DNA of 64,000 bases, from the NCBI GenBank assembly GCA_947488815.1, contig CANLCC010000003.1, forward strand, positions 25,556-89,555, read 5' to 3'. The notes under the pieces are model-generated. The model searched no databases. It was not told the DNA's origin and saw nothing but the letters and a program-made list of their open reading frames with translations. The DNA is from CAIQIA01 sp945861105. GTDB lineage: Bacteria > Cyanobacteriota > Cyanobacteriia > PCC-6307 > Cyanobiaceae. Shown here piece by piece: positions 25,601 through 33,669 of this stretch. The position numbers were made by a program, and so were the translations under genes. The first letter of the stretch is position 1. Every line of letters begins with the position of its first letter.

Positions 25601-28002
25601 TGTACGTGTTCCGATGCCTGCTCGACGAACCCATCCCCCTCAACGACGGCTGCTTCGACCCCCTCGATCTGGTGGTGCCCGAGGGGTGCCTGCTTCAGCC
25701 ACGGCCCCCGGCGGCGGTGGTGGCCGGCAATGTCGAGACCTCCCAGGCCGTTGCCGCCGCCCTCTTTGCAGCCCTCGGTCTGCAGGCCGCCTCCCAGGGC
25801 ACCATGAACAACCTCAGCTTCGGCAACGATCGCTGCCGCTATTACGAGACCATCGGCGGTGGCACCGGCGGTGGCTGCCGCCCCGACGGCCGGGGCTTCG
25901 CCGGCGCCGATGCGGTCCACAGCCACATGACCAACGCCCGCCTCACCGACCCGGAGATCTTCGAGGAGCAGCTGCCGGTGCGGCTGGAGCAGCTGGCCAT
26001 TCGCCGCGGCAGCGGCGGCGCGGGCCGCTGGCCCGGGGGCAACGGCATGGTGCGGCAGCTGCGTTTTCTGGAACCGGTCACGGTGGCGCTGCTCACCGGT
26101 TCGCGCCAGGTGGCGCCCTTCGGCCTCGACGGCGGTGGCCCCGGGGCCCCGGGTCGCAACGAGCGCCTGCGGGCCGATGGTGGTGTGGAGCCCCTGCCGG
26201 GGTGTGTGCGTCTCGACCTGGCCGCCGGCGAGGGCCTGCGGCTGCTCACCCCCGGCGGGGGGGGCTTCGGCGCTGCCGGCGGCCGCCCCCTGCCGGCCCT
26301 GCTGCTGCCGCTGCTGCTGGCCTTCAGCCCGGCGGCCGGCGGCCTGCAGGAGGCCGGCCAGCGCTTCCGGCCCGTCGCTTCGCCTGCGGGCATGGTGGTG
26401 AGCCAGGAGGCCCGCGCCAGTGCCGCCGGCGCCGCCGTGCTGCGCCAGGGCGGCAGTGCCGTCGATGCGGCCGTCGCCACGGCCTTCTGCCTGGCGGTCA
26501 CCCTGCCCCAGGCCGGCAATCTGGGGGGCGGTGGCTTTCTGATGGTCTGGGATCCCCAGCGCCGCCGAGCCCATGCCCTCGATTTCCGCGAGACGGCGCC
26601 GCGGCGGGTGCGGCCCGAGCTGTACCTGGGGGCCGATGGTCAGGTGGATCCACGCCGGACCACTGAGGGGCTGCTCAGCGTCGCCGTGCCCGGTTCCGTG
26701 GCGGGGCTGCTCGAGGCCCAGCAGCGCTTCGGTCGCCTGTCACGGGCCCAGGTGCTGGCCCCTGCCATCGCCATGGCCCGTGATGGCATCGTCGTCGACA
26801 GCTGGCTTGCGGGTTCCCTGGCCCAGGCGGCCCCACGGCTGCGGCGCGACCCGGCCGCGGCCGCGCTCTACCTGCACCCCCATGGTCGCCCTTACCAGGT
26901 GGGCGAACGATTGCGCCAGCCCGAACTGGCCGCCACCCTCGCCCGCCTGGCCCACCAGGGACCCGACGGCTTCTACCGCGGCCCCTTCGCCACCGCCCTG
27001 GCGGCCCTCATGGCCCGTGGCGGCGGCCTGATCGACCAGGCCGACCTGGCGGCCTACAGGCCCCGCTGGCGGGAGCCGGTGGGCACCACCTTCGCCGGCC
27101 TGACGGTGCTGTCGATGCCGCCCCCCAGCAGTGGTGGCGTCACCCTGGTGCTGCTGCTGCATCTGCTCGAACCCCTTGATCTGGCGGGCATGGGCCTCAA
27201 CAGCGCCGCCGCCATCCACTGGCTGGTGGAGGCCATGAACCTGGCCTACCGCGACCGCAACGCCCTGCTCGGGGACCCTGACGCCGGCCCCCTGCCCATG
27301 GAGGCCCTCACCGACCGGGCCTACGCCGATCGGCTGCGGGCCGGCATCGACCCCCAGCGGCACACGCCGGCCGACCGGCTGGGCCCACCGCCCCTGGCCG
27401 CGGGCGGTGGCGGCGAAAACACCACCCACCTGTCGGTGGCCGACCGCGACGGGGGGCTGGCGGCCCTCACCACCACCCTCAACCTGGCCTACGGCAGCGG
27501 CATTGCCGTGCCCGGCACCGGCGTGCTGCTCAACAACGAGATCGACGACTTCACGATCGTGGCCGGTGCCCCCAATGCCTTCGGGCTGCGCCAGGGCGAT
27601 CGCAACGTCATCGCTCCCGGCCGGCGGCCCCTGAGTTCGATGACCCCCACCCTGGTGCTGGCGCCCGATGGCCGCGGCTGGATCGCCACCGGCAGCCCCG
27701 GCGGCAGCCGCATCATCACCACGGTGCTGCAGGTGGTGCTCAACCGCCTGCGCCATGGCCTCAACCTGGCCGCCGCCGTCGCGGCGCCGCGGCTCCACAG
27801 CCAGCAGTGGCCCGATGCCGTGCGCCTGGAGGATGGCTTCAGCCCCGACACCCGTCGGTTGCTGCTCGAGCGGGGCCATCGCCTCGACGACGGGGCCGCG
27901 ATGGGGTCGGCCAACAGTGTCGAGCTGCTGCCCGATGGGGGGAGCCTCGGGGCGGTGGACCCCCGGCGGCCCGAGGGGGCGGCGGTGCCCGAACGGCCTT
28001 AG
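22684..28002 (+). CDS. 5-oxoprolinase fused to gamma-glutamyltransferase
   Basis: One 1772-codon frame encodes three enzyme modules of the gamma-glutamyl cycle. Residues 1-675 are the HyuA/OplaH ATPase half (WIDRGGTFTDLVARAPDGA, GFDMGGTSTDVF); 677-1196 the HyuB half (RERLDFSCAVFD, VSNDPFHGGTHLPDL), ending in the usual TPGGGGFG. After a hydrophobic stretch (1203-1218, LPALLLPLLLAFSPAA), residues 1230-1772 are a complete gamma-glutamyltransferase with its nucleophile Thr in TTHLSV (about 1581). 5-oxoprolinase opens 5-oxoproline to glutamate with ATP in the cytoplasm; gamma-glutamyltransferase usually acts outside. No ATG, GTG or TTG occurs between codons 1196 and 1237, so a separate start with the signal segment is not visible. 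A run of eight G at 26257-26264 is a possible site of sequence error. The stop overlaps the convergent LivF gene. Confidence 0.88.
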   Translation: MSGWRFWIDRGGTFTDLVARAPDGALHVRKVLSEQPGQSGDPAVRAIRSVLGLAAGAPLPPGVIEEVRLGTTVATNALLERRGAPTLLLLNRGFADLLTIGDQHRPELFAQAIERPPPLHRRVLEVSGRLAADGHELEPFVPDDALERALRQALDDGLSSVAVALLHAHRQPAHEQRLGAWLRQLGFEAVALSHEVSPLPRLVPRAQTTVVEAYVGPVLRRYLDGLQRDLGAEVPLRVMQSSGALIDPAGLRAKDTVLSGPAGGLVGAVRTAAAVGETVIVGFDMGGTSTDVFYGSPDSAADRAESTDFAGLALQAPMLPLQTVAAGGGSILHLQDGRLLVGPASAGADPGPACYGRGGPLTITDANLLLGRLRPEGFAPVFGRDGDQPLDGSVVRHRFVDLAAALGGLSPEAAAEGALAVAVEHMAEAIRRVALERGHDPRQATLCSFGGAGGQHACALAESLGMERVLLHPLAGVLSAYGIGLADERERQEHPVRRPLTAALLADLAPLVAAQPPAAAAQLLLRLPGHDGTPPLPLPWGPLQHLQDGFARAHARRYGEGSGDGLVPLVERLVVETVRAPGEAPLRRPPVEPWQPAAPLPATAPVFLDGRWQPLPLLQRSRLPLETTLAGPALVLEATGTLLLRPGWRARGLGDGSLLLERRPAAAPAAAPADGAQVADPVRLELFHRRFTAIAEQMGTRLQRTSVSVNIRERLDFSCAVFDGRGGLVANAPHIPVHLGSMGASVVDLLAAVASGERPPLRPGDAWVSNDPFHGGTHLPDLTVITPVFDPDGPPTSPLFFVASRGHHADVGGLTPGSMPPHSRSIADEGLLLRNVPLLQAGVAVADDWSRRLAAGPWPVRAPEVLRADLRAQVAANRLGVERLQALVKREGATAVALEMDRLQRAAAAAVRRVVDRLHDGSVQVDLDGGLRIAVAIRVDRGRRRVCIDFSGTSPQQADNRNAPLAVTRAVVLYVFRCLLDEPIPLNDGCFDPLDLVVPEGCLLQPRPPAAVVAGNVETSQAVAAALFAALGLQAASQGTMNNLSFGNDRCRYYETIGGGTGGGCRPDGRGFAGADAVHSHMTNARLTDPEIFEEQLPVRLEQLAIRRGSGGAGRWPGGNGMVRQLRFLEPVTVALLTGSRQVAPFGLDGGGPGAPGRNERLRADGGVEPLPGCVRLDLAAGEGLRLLTPGGGGFGAAGGRPLPALLLPLLLAFSPAAGGLQEAGQRFRPVASPAGMVVSQEARASAAGAAVLRQGGSAVDAAVATAFCLAVTLPQAGNLGGGGFLMVWDPQRRRAHALDFRETAPRRVRPELYLGADGQVDPRRTTEGLLSVAVPGSVAGLLEAQQRFGRLSRAQVLAPAIAMARDGIVVDSWLAGSLAQAAPRLRRDPAAAALYLHPHGRPYQVGERLRQPELAATLARLAHQGPDGFYRGPFATALAALMARGGGLIDQADLAAYRPRWREPVGTTFAGLTVLSMPPPSSGGVTLVLLLHLLEPLDLAGMGLNSAAAIHWLVEAMNLAYRDRNALLGDPDAGPLPMEALTDRAYADRLRAGIDPQRHTPADRLGPPPLAAGGGGENTTHLSVADRDGGLAALTTTLNLAYGSGIAVPGTGVLLNNEIDDFTIVAGAPNAFGLRQGDRNVIAPGRRPLSSMTPTLVLAPDGRGWIATGSPGGSRIITTVLQVVLNRLRHGLNLAAAVAAPRLHSQQWPDAVRLEDGFSPDTRRLLLERGHRLDDGAAMGSANSVELLPDGGSLGAVDPRRPEGAAVPERP

Positions 28003-28721
28003 CTGCCGAGATAACTGGCCCGCAGGCCGCTGTCACGTCGCAGGTCGGCGGCACTGCCCCGCAGCACCACCCGGCCGGCCTCCAGCACCAGACCCCGGTC
28101 GGCGATGGCCAGGGCCGCCTCGGCGTTCTGCTCCACCAGCAGCAGGGTGAGGCCGCTGCGGTGCAGGTCGGCGAGGGTGCCCATCACTTCCTCCACCAGC
28201 CGTGGCGCCAGGCCCAGGCTGGGTTCGTCGAGCAGCAGCAGGGTCGGGCGGGCCATCAGCGACCGGGCGATGGCCAGCATCTGCTGCTCCCCGCCCGAGA
28301 GGTTGCCGGCCAGCTGCCGGCGCCGCTCCGCCAGCCGCGGAAACAGGGTGTAGCAGCGGTCGAGGTCTTCGCTCACCCCAGCCCGGTCATGCCGCAGCCA
28401 GGCGCCCAGCTCCAGGTTCACCGCCACGGTCTGGCGGCTCAGCACCCGTCGGCCTTCGGGACAGTGGCTGATGCCCAGCTTCACCGTCTGCTCGGTGCGC
28501 AGGGGCAGCAGCGGTCGCCCGCCCCAGAACAGTCCGCCGGCGCTGGCCGGCACCAGCCGTGAGATGGCGCGCAGGGTGGTGCTCTTGCCGGCACCGTTGG
28601 CCCCCAGCAGGGCCACCAGTTCCCCGGCCTGCACCTCCAGGTCGAGGCCGTCGAGGGCCAGCACGCTGCCGTAGCGCACGCTCAGGCCCTGCACCTGCAG
28701 CAGGGGGGGAGAGGGGCTCAT
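27999..28721 (-). CDS. Branched-chain/neutral amino-acid ABC transporter ATPase (LivF/NatE type)
   Basis: The 240-residue ATPase has Walker A GANGAGKST (about 38-46), Q-loop region ISHCPEGRRVLSRQ, signature LSGGEQQ and Walker B LLLLDEPSLGLAP. The LivF hallmark PEGRR is present. It powers uptake with the LivG-type partner encoded upstream (overlap ATGA). It is the last gene of the leftward transporter operon and converges with the oxoprolinase-transferase fusion, sharing 4 nt at the stops. Confidence 0.92.
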   Translation of the reverse strand: MSPSPPLLQVQGLSVRYGSVLALDGLDLEVQAGELVALLGANGAGKSTTLRAISRLVPASAGGLFWGGRPLLPLRTEQTVKLGISHCPEGRRVLSRQTVAVNLELGAWLRHDRAGVSEDLDRCYTLFPRLAERRRQLAGNLSGGEQQMLAIARSLMARPTLLLLDEPSLGLAPRLVEEVMGTLADLHRSGLTLLLVEQNAEAALAIADRGLVLEAGRVVLRGSAADLRRDSGLRASYLGS

Positions 28722-29458
28722 GAAGGATCCTCCGTGGCACCGCCAGCGCCGCCGGCACCGCCCAGGTAGGCCTCGATCACCAGCGGGTCGTGGCGCACCG
28801 CGTCGGGGCGGCCCAGGGCGATGAGCCGGCCGAAGTTGAGCACCGCCAGCCGATCGCAGAGCTGCATCATCAGCGGCACGTGGTGCTCGATGATCAGCAC
28901 CGTGAGGTGCAGCTCGGCCGCCAGCCGCCGGATGAGGGCACTCAGCTCCTGTTTTTCGCCTGGGTTCAGGCCCGCCGCCGGTTCGTCCAGCAGCAGCAGC
29001 TGCGGTGCTGAGGCCAGGGCCCGGGCCATCTCCAGCCGGCGGCGGTCGCCGTAGGCCAGGCCACCGGCCGCTTCGGCGGCCCGGGCCTGCAGGCCGAACA
29101 GGGCCAGCAGCTCGAGGGCCCGGCGCCGGTCGCTGCGGCCCAGGCCCACCTGCACGTTGTCGAGGCAGCTGAGGCTTTCGAACAGGCGCAGGTTCTGGAA
29201 GGTGCGGGCCAGTCCGAGGCGGTGGATGCGGTGGGGCGGCAGGCCTTCGATTCCGGTCTGCTTCCACAGCACCTGGCCGCCACTGGGGCGGGTGACGCCG
29301 GTGATGATGTTGAACAGGGTGGTCTTGCCGGCGCCATTGGGGCCGATCAGCCCGAAGATCTCCCCCTCCTGCAGGCCGAACGACACGTCCTCGAGGGCCT
29401 GGAGGCCGCCGAAGCGCCGGCTGATGGCGCGCAGTTCCAGCAGGGGGGGCATCGTCAT
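28718..29458 (-). CDS. Branched-chain/neutral amino-acid ABC transporter ATPase (LivG/NatA type)
   Basis: The 246-residue ATPase has Walker A GPNGAGKTT, the LivG element ARTFQNLRLFESLSCLDNV, a signature region with LAYGDRRRLEMARALA (GD in place of SG, as usual in LivG) and Walker B LLLLDEPAAGLNPGE. The Gly/Ala-rich tail GGAGGAGGATEDPS is not conserved. Four-nt overlaps at both ends indicate coupled translation with the permease and LivF genes. Confidence 0.92.
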   Translation of the reverse strand: MTMPPLLELRAISRRFGGLQALEDVSFGLQEGEIFGLIGPNGAGKTTLFNIITGVTRPSGGQVLWKQTGIEGLPPHRIHRLGLARTFQNLRLFESLSCLDNVQVGLGRSDRRRALELLALFGLQARAAEAAGGLAYGDRRRLEMARALASAPQLLLLDEPAAGLNPGEKQELSALIRRLAAELHLTVLIIEHHVPLMMQLCDRLAVLNFGRLIALGRPDAVRHDPLVIEAYLGGAGGAGGATEDPS

Positions 29459-30321
29459 GGCAGCAGCCGTTGCAGCAGGGCCGGGGTGACCACCCCCTGG
29501 GGGAACAGCAGCGGCCCCAGCAGGATCACCGCGCCGAAGACCACCAGCCTCAGGTCCCCCACCGGCCGCAGCAGCTCCGGCAGGGCCGTGAGCACCAGGC
29601 CCCCCAGCACCGGCCCGAGCCAGTGCCGTGAACCGCCGAAGACGACGAAGGCCAGGGTGGTGATGCTGGCGTCAAAGCTGCCCTGGCGGGCGTTCCAGGT
29701 GTTGAAGAAGTGGGCGGCCAGCACCCCGGTGAGGGCAGCCAGCACGGCGCTGGCAGCAAAAGCCAGCAGCTTGATCCGGAAGCTGTCGATGCCGGTGCAT
29801 GAGGCCGCCAGCTCGTCGTCCCGCACTGCCGCCATGGCCCGGCCCAGGGGGTGGCGGGCGATGGCCTGGCAGGTGGCCCCCGCCAGCAGCAGCAGCACCG
29901 CCAGGGCCGCCAGGTAGCCGAGGGGATCGCCGAAGGGCTGGGGAATGGCGAAGATGCCCACGGCCCCACCGGTCCAGCTGTTGTTGAGCAGCACCACCCG
30001 CAGGATCTCGTTGAGGGCGATGGTCGCGATGGCCAGGTAGATGCCCCGCAGGCGCAGCACCGGCAGCCCCACCAGCAGGGCCAGGGCCAGGGCGACGACC
30101 GCCGCCAGCAGCAGTTCGAGCAGCAGCGAGGGCAGGGGGTAAAGGGGTTCGGCCCCCCCCAGGGCGGCCACCCGTGTGGACAGCAGCGCCGCCACGTAGC
30201 CGCCCACCGTCATGAAGCCGGGGGTGGCCAGGGACAGCTGACCGGCCGCCAGCGGCAGGTACACCGACAGCCCCAGCAGGGCGCCGATCAGCATCTGCAC
30301 CAGCAGGGAACCGTCGAGCAT
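29455..30321 (-). CDS. Branched-chain/neutral amino-acid ABC transporter permease (LivM/NatC type)
   Basis: The 288-residue membrane protein starts at the ATG at 30321. About eight helices are visible, with LivM-type motifs PGFMTVGGYVAALL, LRLRGIYLAIATIALNEI and GRAMAAVRDDELAASCTGID, the last being the cytoplasmic coupling loop to the ATPases. It pairs with the LivH-type permease encoded 2 nt upstream. A long frame extending upstream overlaps that permease gene and is not used. Confidence 0.9.
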   Translation of the reverse strand: MLDGSLLVQMLIGALLGLSVYLPLAAGQLSLATPGFMTVGGYVAALLSTRVAALGGAEPLYPLPSLLLELLLAAVVALALALLVGLPVLRLRGIYLAIATIALNEILRVVLLNNSWTGGAVGIFAIPQPFGDPLGYLAALAVLLLLAGATCQAIARHPLGRAMAAVRDDELAASCTGIDSFRIKLLAFAASAVLAALTGVLAAHFFNTWNARQGSFDASITTLAFVVFGGSRHWLGPVLGGLVLTALPELLRPVGDLRLVVFGAVILLGPLLFPQGVVTPALLQRLLP

Positions 30322-30323
30322 CG

Positions 30324-31256
30324 CTACACCTTGGTGATGGGAGCCCGCCCCAGCAGGCCCTGGGGCCGCAGCAGCAGGATGGCGAACAGAAAGGCGAAGG
30401 CCACGGCGTCCTTGAGACCCGACAGGTCCCCGGGCACCGCCGCCTCGGCCAGGCCCACCACCAGGCCCCCCAGCAGGGCACCGGGGACGCTGCCCAGGCC
30501 CCCCAGCACCAGCACCCCCAGCCCCTTGAGGCCGTAGACGATGCCGAAGTAAGGGCCGGCGATGCTGACGCTGAGGCCCACCAGACCACCGGACAGTCCG
30601 GCCAGCAGGCCGCTGAGGGCGAAGCTGAGCCGCACCATCGCGTCGCTGTCGATGCCCAGCAGCCGGGCCGTGGTGGCGTCCTCCGACACCGCCTGCAGCG
30701 CCCGCCCGCCCCGGCTGCGTTCGAGCCAGAGGGTGAGCACGGTCATCACGGCGGCGCACACCAGCAGCAGCAGCAGCTGCACGCTGCGCAGGCGGGCCCC
30801 CGCCAGGGTCAGCATTGGCGGCAGATCTCCGAGGGCATCGGCAGGCAGGGCGTACCCCTCAGCGCCGAAGGCGATCTGCAGCAGGTTCACCAGCACCACC
30901 CCCGCGCCGAGGCTGGTGATCAGGTACAGCAGCGGTTCGGCGTGGCGGCGGCGCAGGGGCCTGAAGGCGACGGCCTCCACCAGCAGATTGGCGCCGGCGC
31001 AGCCGACTCCGGCCAGCAGCAGGGCCACCGGAAAGGGCAGCGCCAGGGGCAGGGCCCAGCCCGGCAGGGCGCCGTTGCTGCCCACGGCGCCGCCCACCCC
31101 CAGGTACGTGAGGTAGGCCCCGAGGGTGAACAGGGCCCCATGGGCGAAGTTGATCACCCCCAGCACCGAGAACACCAGGGTGTACCCGAGGGCGAAGAGG
31201 GCGTACACGGCTCCCACCGAGAGGCCATTGACCAGGATCTGCAGCAGGACGTCCAT
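30324..31256 (-). CDS. Branched-chain/neutral amino-acid ABC transporter permease (LivH/NatD type)
   Basis: The 310-residue membrane protein has the LivH opening LLQILVNGLSVGAVYALFAL and GVINFAHGALFTLGAYLTY, the coupling loop GGRALQAVSEDATTARLLGID and the terminal GLKGLGVLVLGGLGSVPGAL. About eight helices are predicted. It follows the binding-protein gene by 11 nt. Confidence 0.92.
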   Translation of the reverse strand: MDVLLQILVNGLSVGAVYALFALGYTLVFSVLGVINFAHGALFTLGAYLTYLGVGGAVGSNGALPGWALPLALPFPVALLLAGVGCAGANLLVEAVAFRPLRRRHAEPLLYLITSLGAGVVLVNLLQIAFGAEGYALPADALGDLPPMLTLAGARLRSVQLLLLLVCAAVMTVLTLWLERSRGGRALQAVSEDATTARLLGIDSDAMVRLSFALSGLLAGLSGGLVGLSVSIAGPYFGIVYGLKGLGVLVLGGLGSVPGALLGGLVVGLAEAAVPGDLSGLKDAVAFAFLFAILLLRPQGLLGRAPITKV

Positions 31257-31267
31257 CGGCTCCCGGG

Positions 31268-32470
31268 TCAGTCGAGCAGCTCGAAACGGCCGCGGCGGCC
31301 GTCGGCCTCCATGCGCACCCGGGCGACACCGAACTGCTCCTGGATCACTTCGCCATCAGGCGTGAAGCGGAGGGGGCCGAGGGGGGTGTCGTAGCGACCC
31401 GCCAGGATCTCGCTGTTGAGTTCCCGGCGCACCTCGGCCAGGGGGCGGCCCCGCACCGGTCGACGGGCATCCAGCCGCCGCAGGGCTTCGGCGGCCACCT
31501 GCGCGGCGGTGTAGGCCTGGGCAGTGAACTGGGGCGGTGTGTCGTTGCCCAGCTTCTGCCGGTAGGCCGCGACGAAGCGGCGGTTGGCCTCGCCGGCGAG
31601 GGCAGGGCTGTAGGCCTGGGCGATCAGCAGGCCGTCGCACTGCTGCTGACAGATGGGAAAGATGTTGGGCGAATTCATGGCATTGCCGGCCACGATCTGG
31701 CCGCGATAGCCGAGGGTGCGCAGCTGCCTCACCAGGTTGCCGCCATCCACCGGTCCGGCCGAGATCACCACCAGCTGCGGGTTCAGCGGCAGCACCGCCG
31801 TCACCTGGGTCTGGAAGTCGGTGTCGCTGAACTGGTGGCGTTGAACGCTCACCGGCTTGAGCCGGCGGTCGGTGAGGGCCTTCTGGAAAATCGCCGTCTC
31901 CGAGGTGCTGTAGGCGTCGTCCTGGGCATAGAAGACCGCCACCCGCTGCAGCCCCGGGTCGTTGCGCAGGGCGCGGGCGATGGAGAGTGGCGCCACCTGC
32001 GACACCGGTGCCGACACCCGCAGCACGAAGGGGCCGATCTCGGGGATGCCGCGGGCGGTGTTCGACGGACCGATCACCGGCACCCCCGCCCGGTCGGCCA
32101 CCGGATCGGCGGCGAAGGCCTGCTGGGACAGGGATGGCCCGATGATCGCCAGGGCATCACGGCCGATCAGGGTGCGGAAGGCCTGGCTGGCGCTCTGCTC
32201 GTCGGTGCCGGCATCCTCGACCGCCAGGCTGATGGGCAGCCGGCGGCCAGGGCCGGCGGGGCCGATCGTGGCCGCCGCCAGGTCGAGGCCGATGCGCTGG
32301 TCCTGGCCGATGGCGCTGGCGTTGCCCGTGAGCGCCACGGCAGCCCCCAGCAGGGGTGGGCTGCTGACGCGGCGGGCCGGCGGGCTGCAGGCCGCCACCA
32401 GCGTCAGCAAGGTTGCGACCACCGCGCCGCCCCGGAGGGTGCGCGCCAGGCAGAAGGGAATGGGGGGCAT
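31268..32470 (-). CDS. Amino-acid ABC transporter substrate-binding lipoprotein, copy B
   Basis: The 400-residue protein has a lipoprotein signal peptide with lipobox LVAAC (Cys near residue 28), so it would be tethered outside the inner membrane. The type I periplasmic-binding fold is marked by LLGAAVALTGNASAIGQDQR, IIGPSLSQQAFAADPVADRAG and VFYAQDDAYSTSETAIFQKA. It is clearly paralogous to the next gene upstream, with shared blocks throughout, including the C-terminal ILAGRYDTPLGP. The ligand is probably a neutral or branched-chain amino acid or a related compound; this is family-level inference. Confidence 0.9.
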   Translation of the reverse strand: MPPIPFCLARTLRGGAVVATLLTLVAACSPPARRVSSPPLLGAAVALTGNASAIGQDQRIGLDLAAATIGPAGPGRRLPISLAVEDAGTDEQSASQAFRTLIGRDALAIIGPSLSQQAFAADPVADRAGVPVIGPSNTARGIPEIGPFVLRVSAPVSQVAPLSIARALRNDPGLQRVAVFYAQDDAYSTSETAIFQKALTDRRLKPVSVQRHQFSDTDFQTQVTAVLPLNPQLVVISAGPVDGGNLVRQLRTLGYRGQIVAGNAMNSPNIFPICQQQCDGLLIAQAYSPALAGEANRRFVAAYRQKLGNDTPPQFTAQAYTAAQVAAEALRRLDARRPVRGRPLAEVRRELNSEILAGRYDTPLGPLRFTPDGEVIQEQFGVARVRMEADGRRGRFELLD

Positions 32471-32471
32471 C

Positions 32472-33665
32472 TCAGGGCAACAGGGCGAACCGGCCGGTGC
32501 GGCCGTCCGGAGCCATCTTCACCTGCGCCACGTAGAACCGGTCCTGGATCACCTCGCCCTCGGGGGTGAAGCGGATGGGGCCCAGGGGAGTGTCGTATCG
32601 ACCCGCCAGGATCTCGTTGTTGAGTTCCCGGCGCACCTCGGCCAGGGGGCGGCCCCCCAGGGGGCCGCGGGCCTGCAGCCGGCCCAGGGCTTCGGCCACC
32701 ACCTGGTAGGCGGCGAACGCCTGGGCCGTGAGCTGGGGCGGCAGGGTGCCGCCGCGGGCGGCGCGGTAGCGCTCCACGAAGGCGCGGTTGCTGGCGGTGT
32801 CGAGTTCGGGGCTGTAGGCCTGGGCGATCAGCAGGCCATCGCAGGCCCGTCGGCAGAGGGGGTAGATGTTCGGGGTGTTCATGCCGTTGCCGACCACGAT
32901 CGTGCCCGTGTAGCCCAGTTCCCGCAGCTGCCGCACCAGGTTGCCGCCATCCACCGCCTGCAGCGACAGCACCACCAGGTCGGGTTTCAGCTGCAGGGCG
33001 GCGGTGATCTGGTTGAGGAAATCCTGGTCGTTGAGCTGGGTGCGCTGCACCGACAGGGGCCTGAGGCCCCGCTCGGCCAGGGCTTTCTGAAAGATCGTCG
33101 TCTCGGCGGTGCTGTAGGCGTCGTCCTGGGCATAGAACACCACGGCGCGCTTCAGGCCGGGGTTGAGCCGCAGGGCCCGGTCGATTGAAAGGGGCGCGAT
33201 CACTGAGCTCTGGGCCGACACCCGGCTGATGAACGCCCCCAGCTGGGGGATGCCGGTGGCGGTGTTGGACGGGGCCAGCACCGGCACCCCCTGGCGTTCG
33301 GCGATGGGGTCGGCGGCGAAGGCCTGCTGCGACAGGGTCGGGCCGATGAGGGCCAGGCTGCCGCGGCGGATCAGCAGCTGGATGGCGCCGGTGGCGCCGG
33401 CCTCATCGCTGCCGCCGTCCTCGATCGTCAGGGCCAGCGGGCGCCCCCGGCCCGGGTGGGCGGCGCGGGCCAGGTCGAGGCCGATGCGCTGGTCCTGGCC
33501 GTAGAGGCTGGCGTTGCCGGTGAGCGACAGCACCGCCCCCACCGGCAGCGGGCCCGCCGCCGGCAGGGTGGCGGCCGCCGGTGGTTTGCAGGCCGCCAGC
33601 AGGGTCCCCAGGGCCCCCAGGGCCAGCAGCCCCGGAAGCGGCCGCCACGCGTGTCGACGGGCCAT
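32472..33665 (-). CDS. Amino-acid ABC transporter substrate-binding lipoprotein, copy A
   Basis: The 397-residue lipoprotein (lipobox LLAAC, Cys near 26) starts at the ATG at 33665. Motifs parallel copy B: VGAVLSLTGNASLYGQDQR, LIGPTLSQQAFAADPIAERQG, VFYAQDDAYSTAETTIFQKA. The two genes are 1 nt apart and look like a tandem duplication that has diverged, perhaps to bind different ligands for one transporter. The start lies 4 nt after the hemL stop, so transcription may be continuous from hemL. Confidence 0.9.
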   Translation of the reverse strand: MARRHAWRPLPGLLALGALGTLLAACKPPAAATLPAAGPLPVGAVLSLTGNASLYGQDQRIGLDLARAAHPGRGRPLALTIEDGGSDEAGATGAIQLLIRRGSLALIGPTLSQQAFAADPIAERQGVPVLAPSNTATGIPQLGAFISRVSAQSSVIAPLSIDRALRLNPGLKRAVVFYAQDDAYSTAETTIFQKALAERGLRPLSVQRTQLNDQDFLNQITAALQLKPDLVVLSLQAVDGGNLVRQLRELGYTGTIVVGNGMNTPNIYPLCRRACDGLLIAQAYSPELDTASNRAFVERYRAARGGTLPPQLTAQAFAAYQVVAEALGRLQARGPLGGRPLAEVRRELNNEILAGRYDTPLGPIRFTPEGEVIQDRFYVAQVKMAPDGRTGRFALLP

Positions 33666-33669
33666 GGGC

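Noticed and set aside
22678..26574. A 1298-codon open frame antisense to the oxoprolinase half
   Set aside because: It is the mirror of a GC-rich gene with strong third-position bias; the translation is low-complexity (Gly/Gln/His/Arg-rich) without domains, whereas the plus strand has all family motifs.
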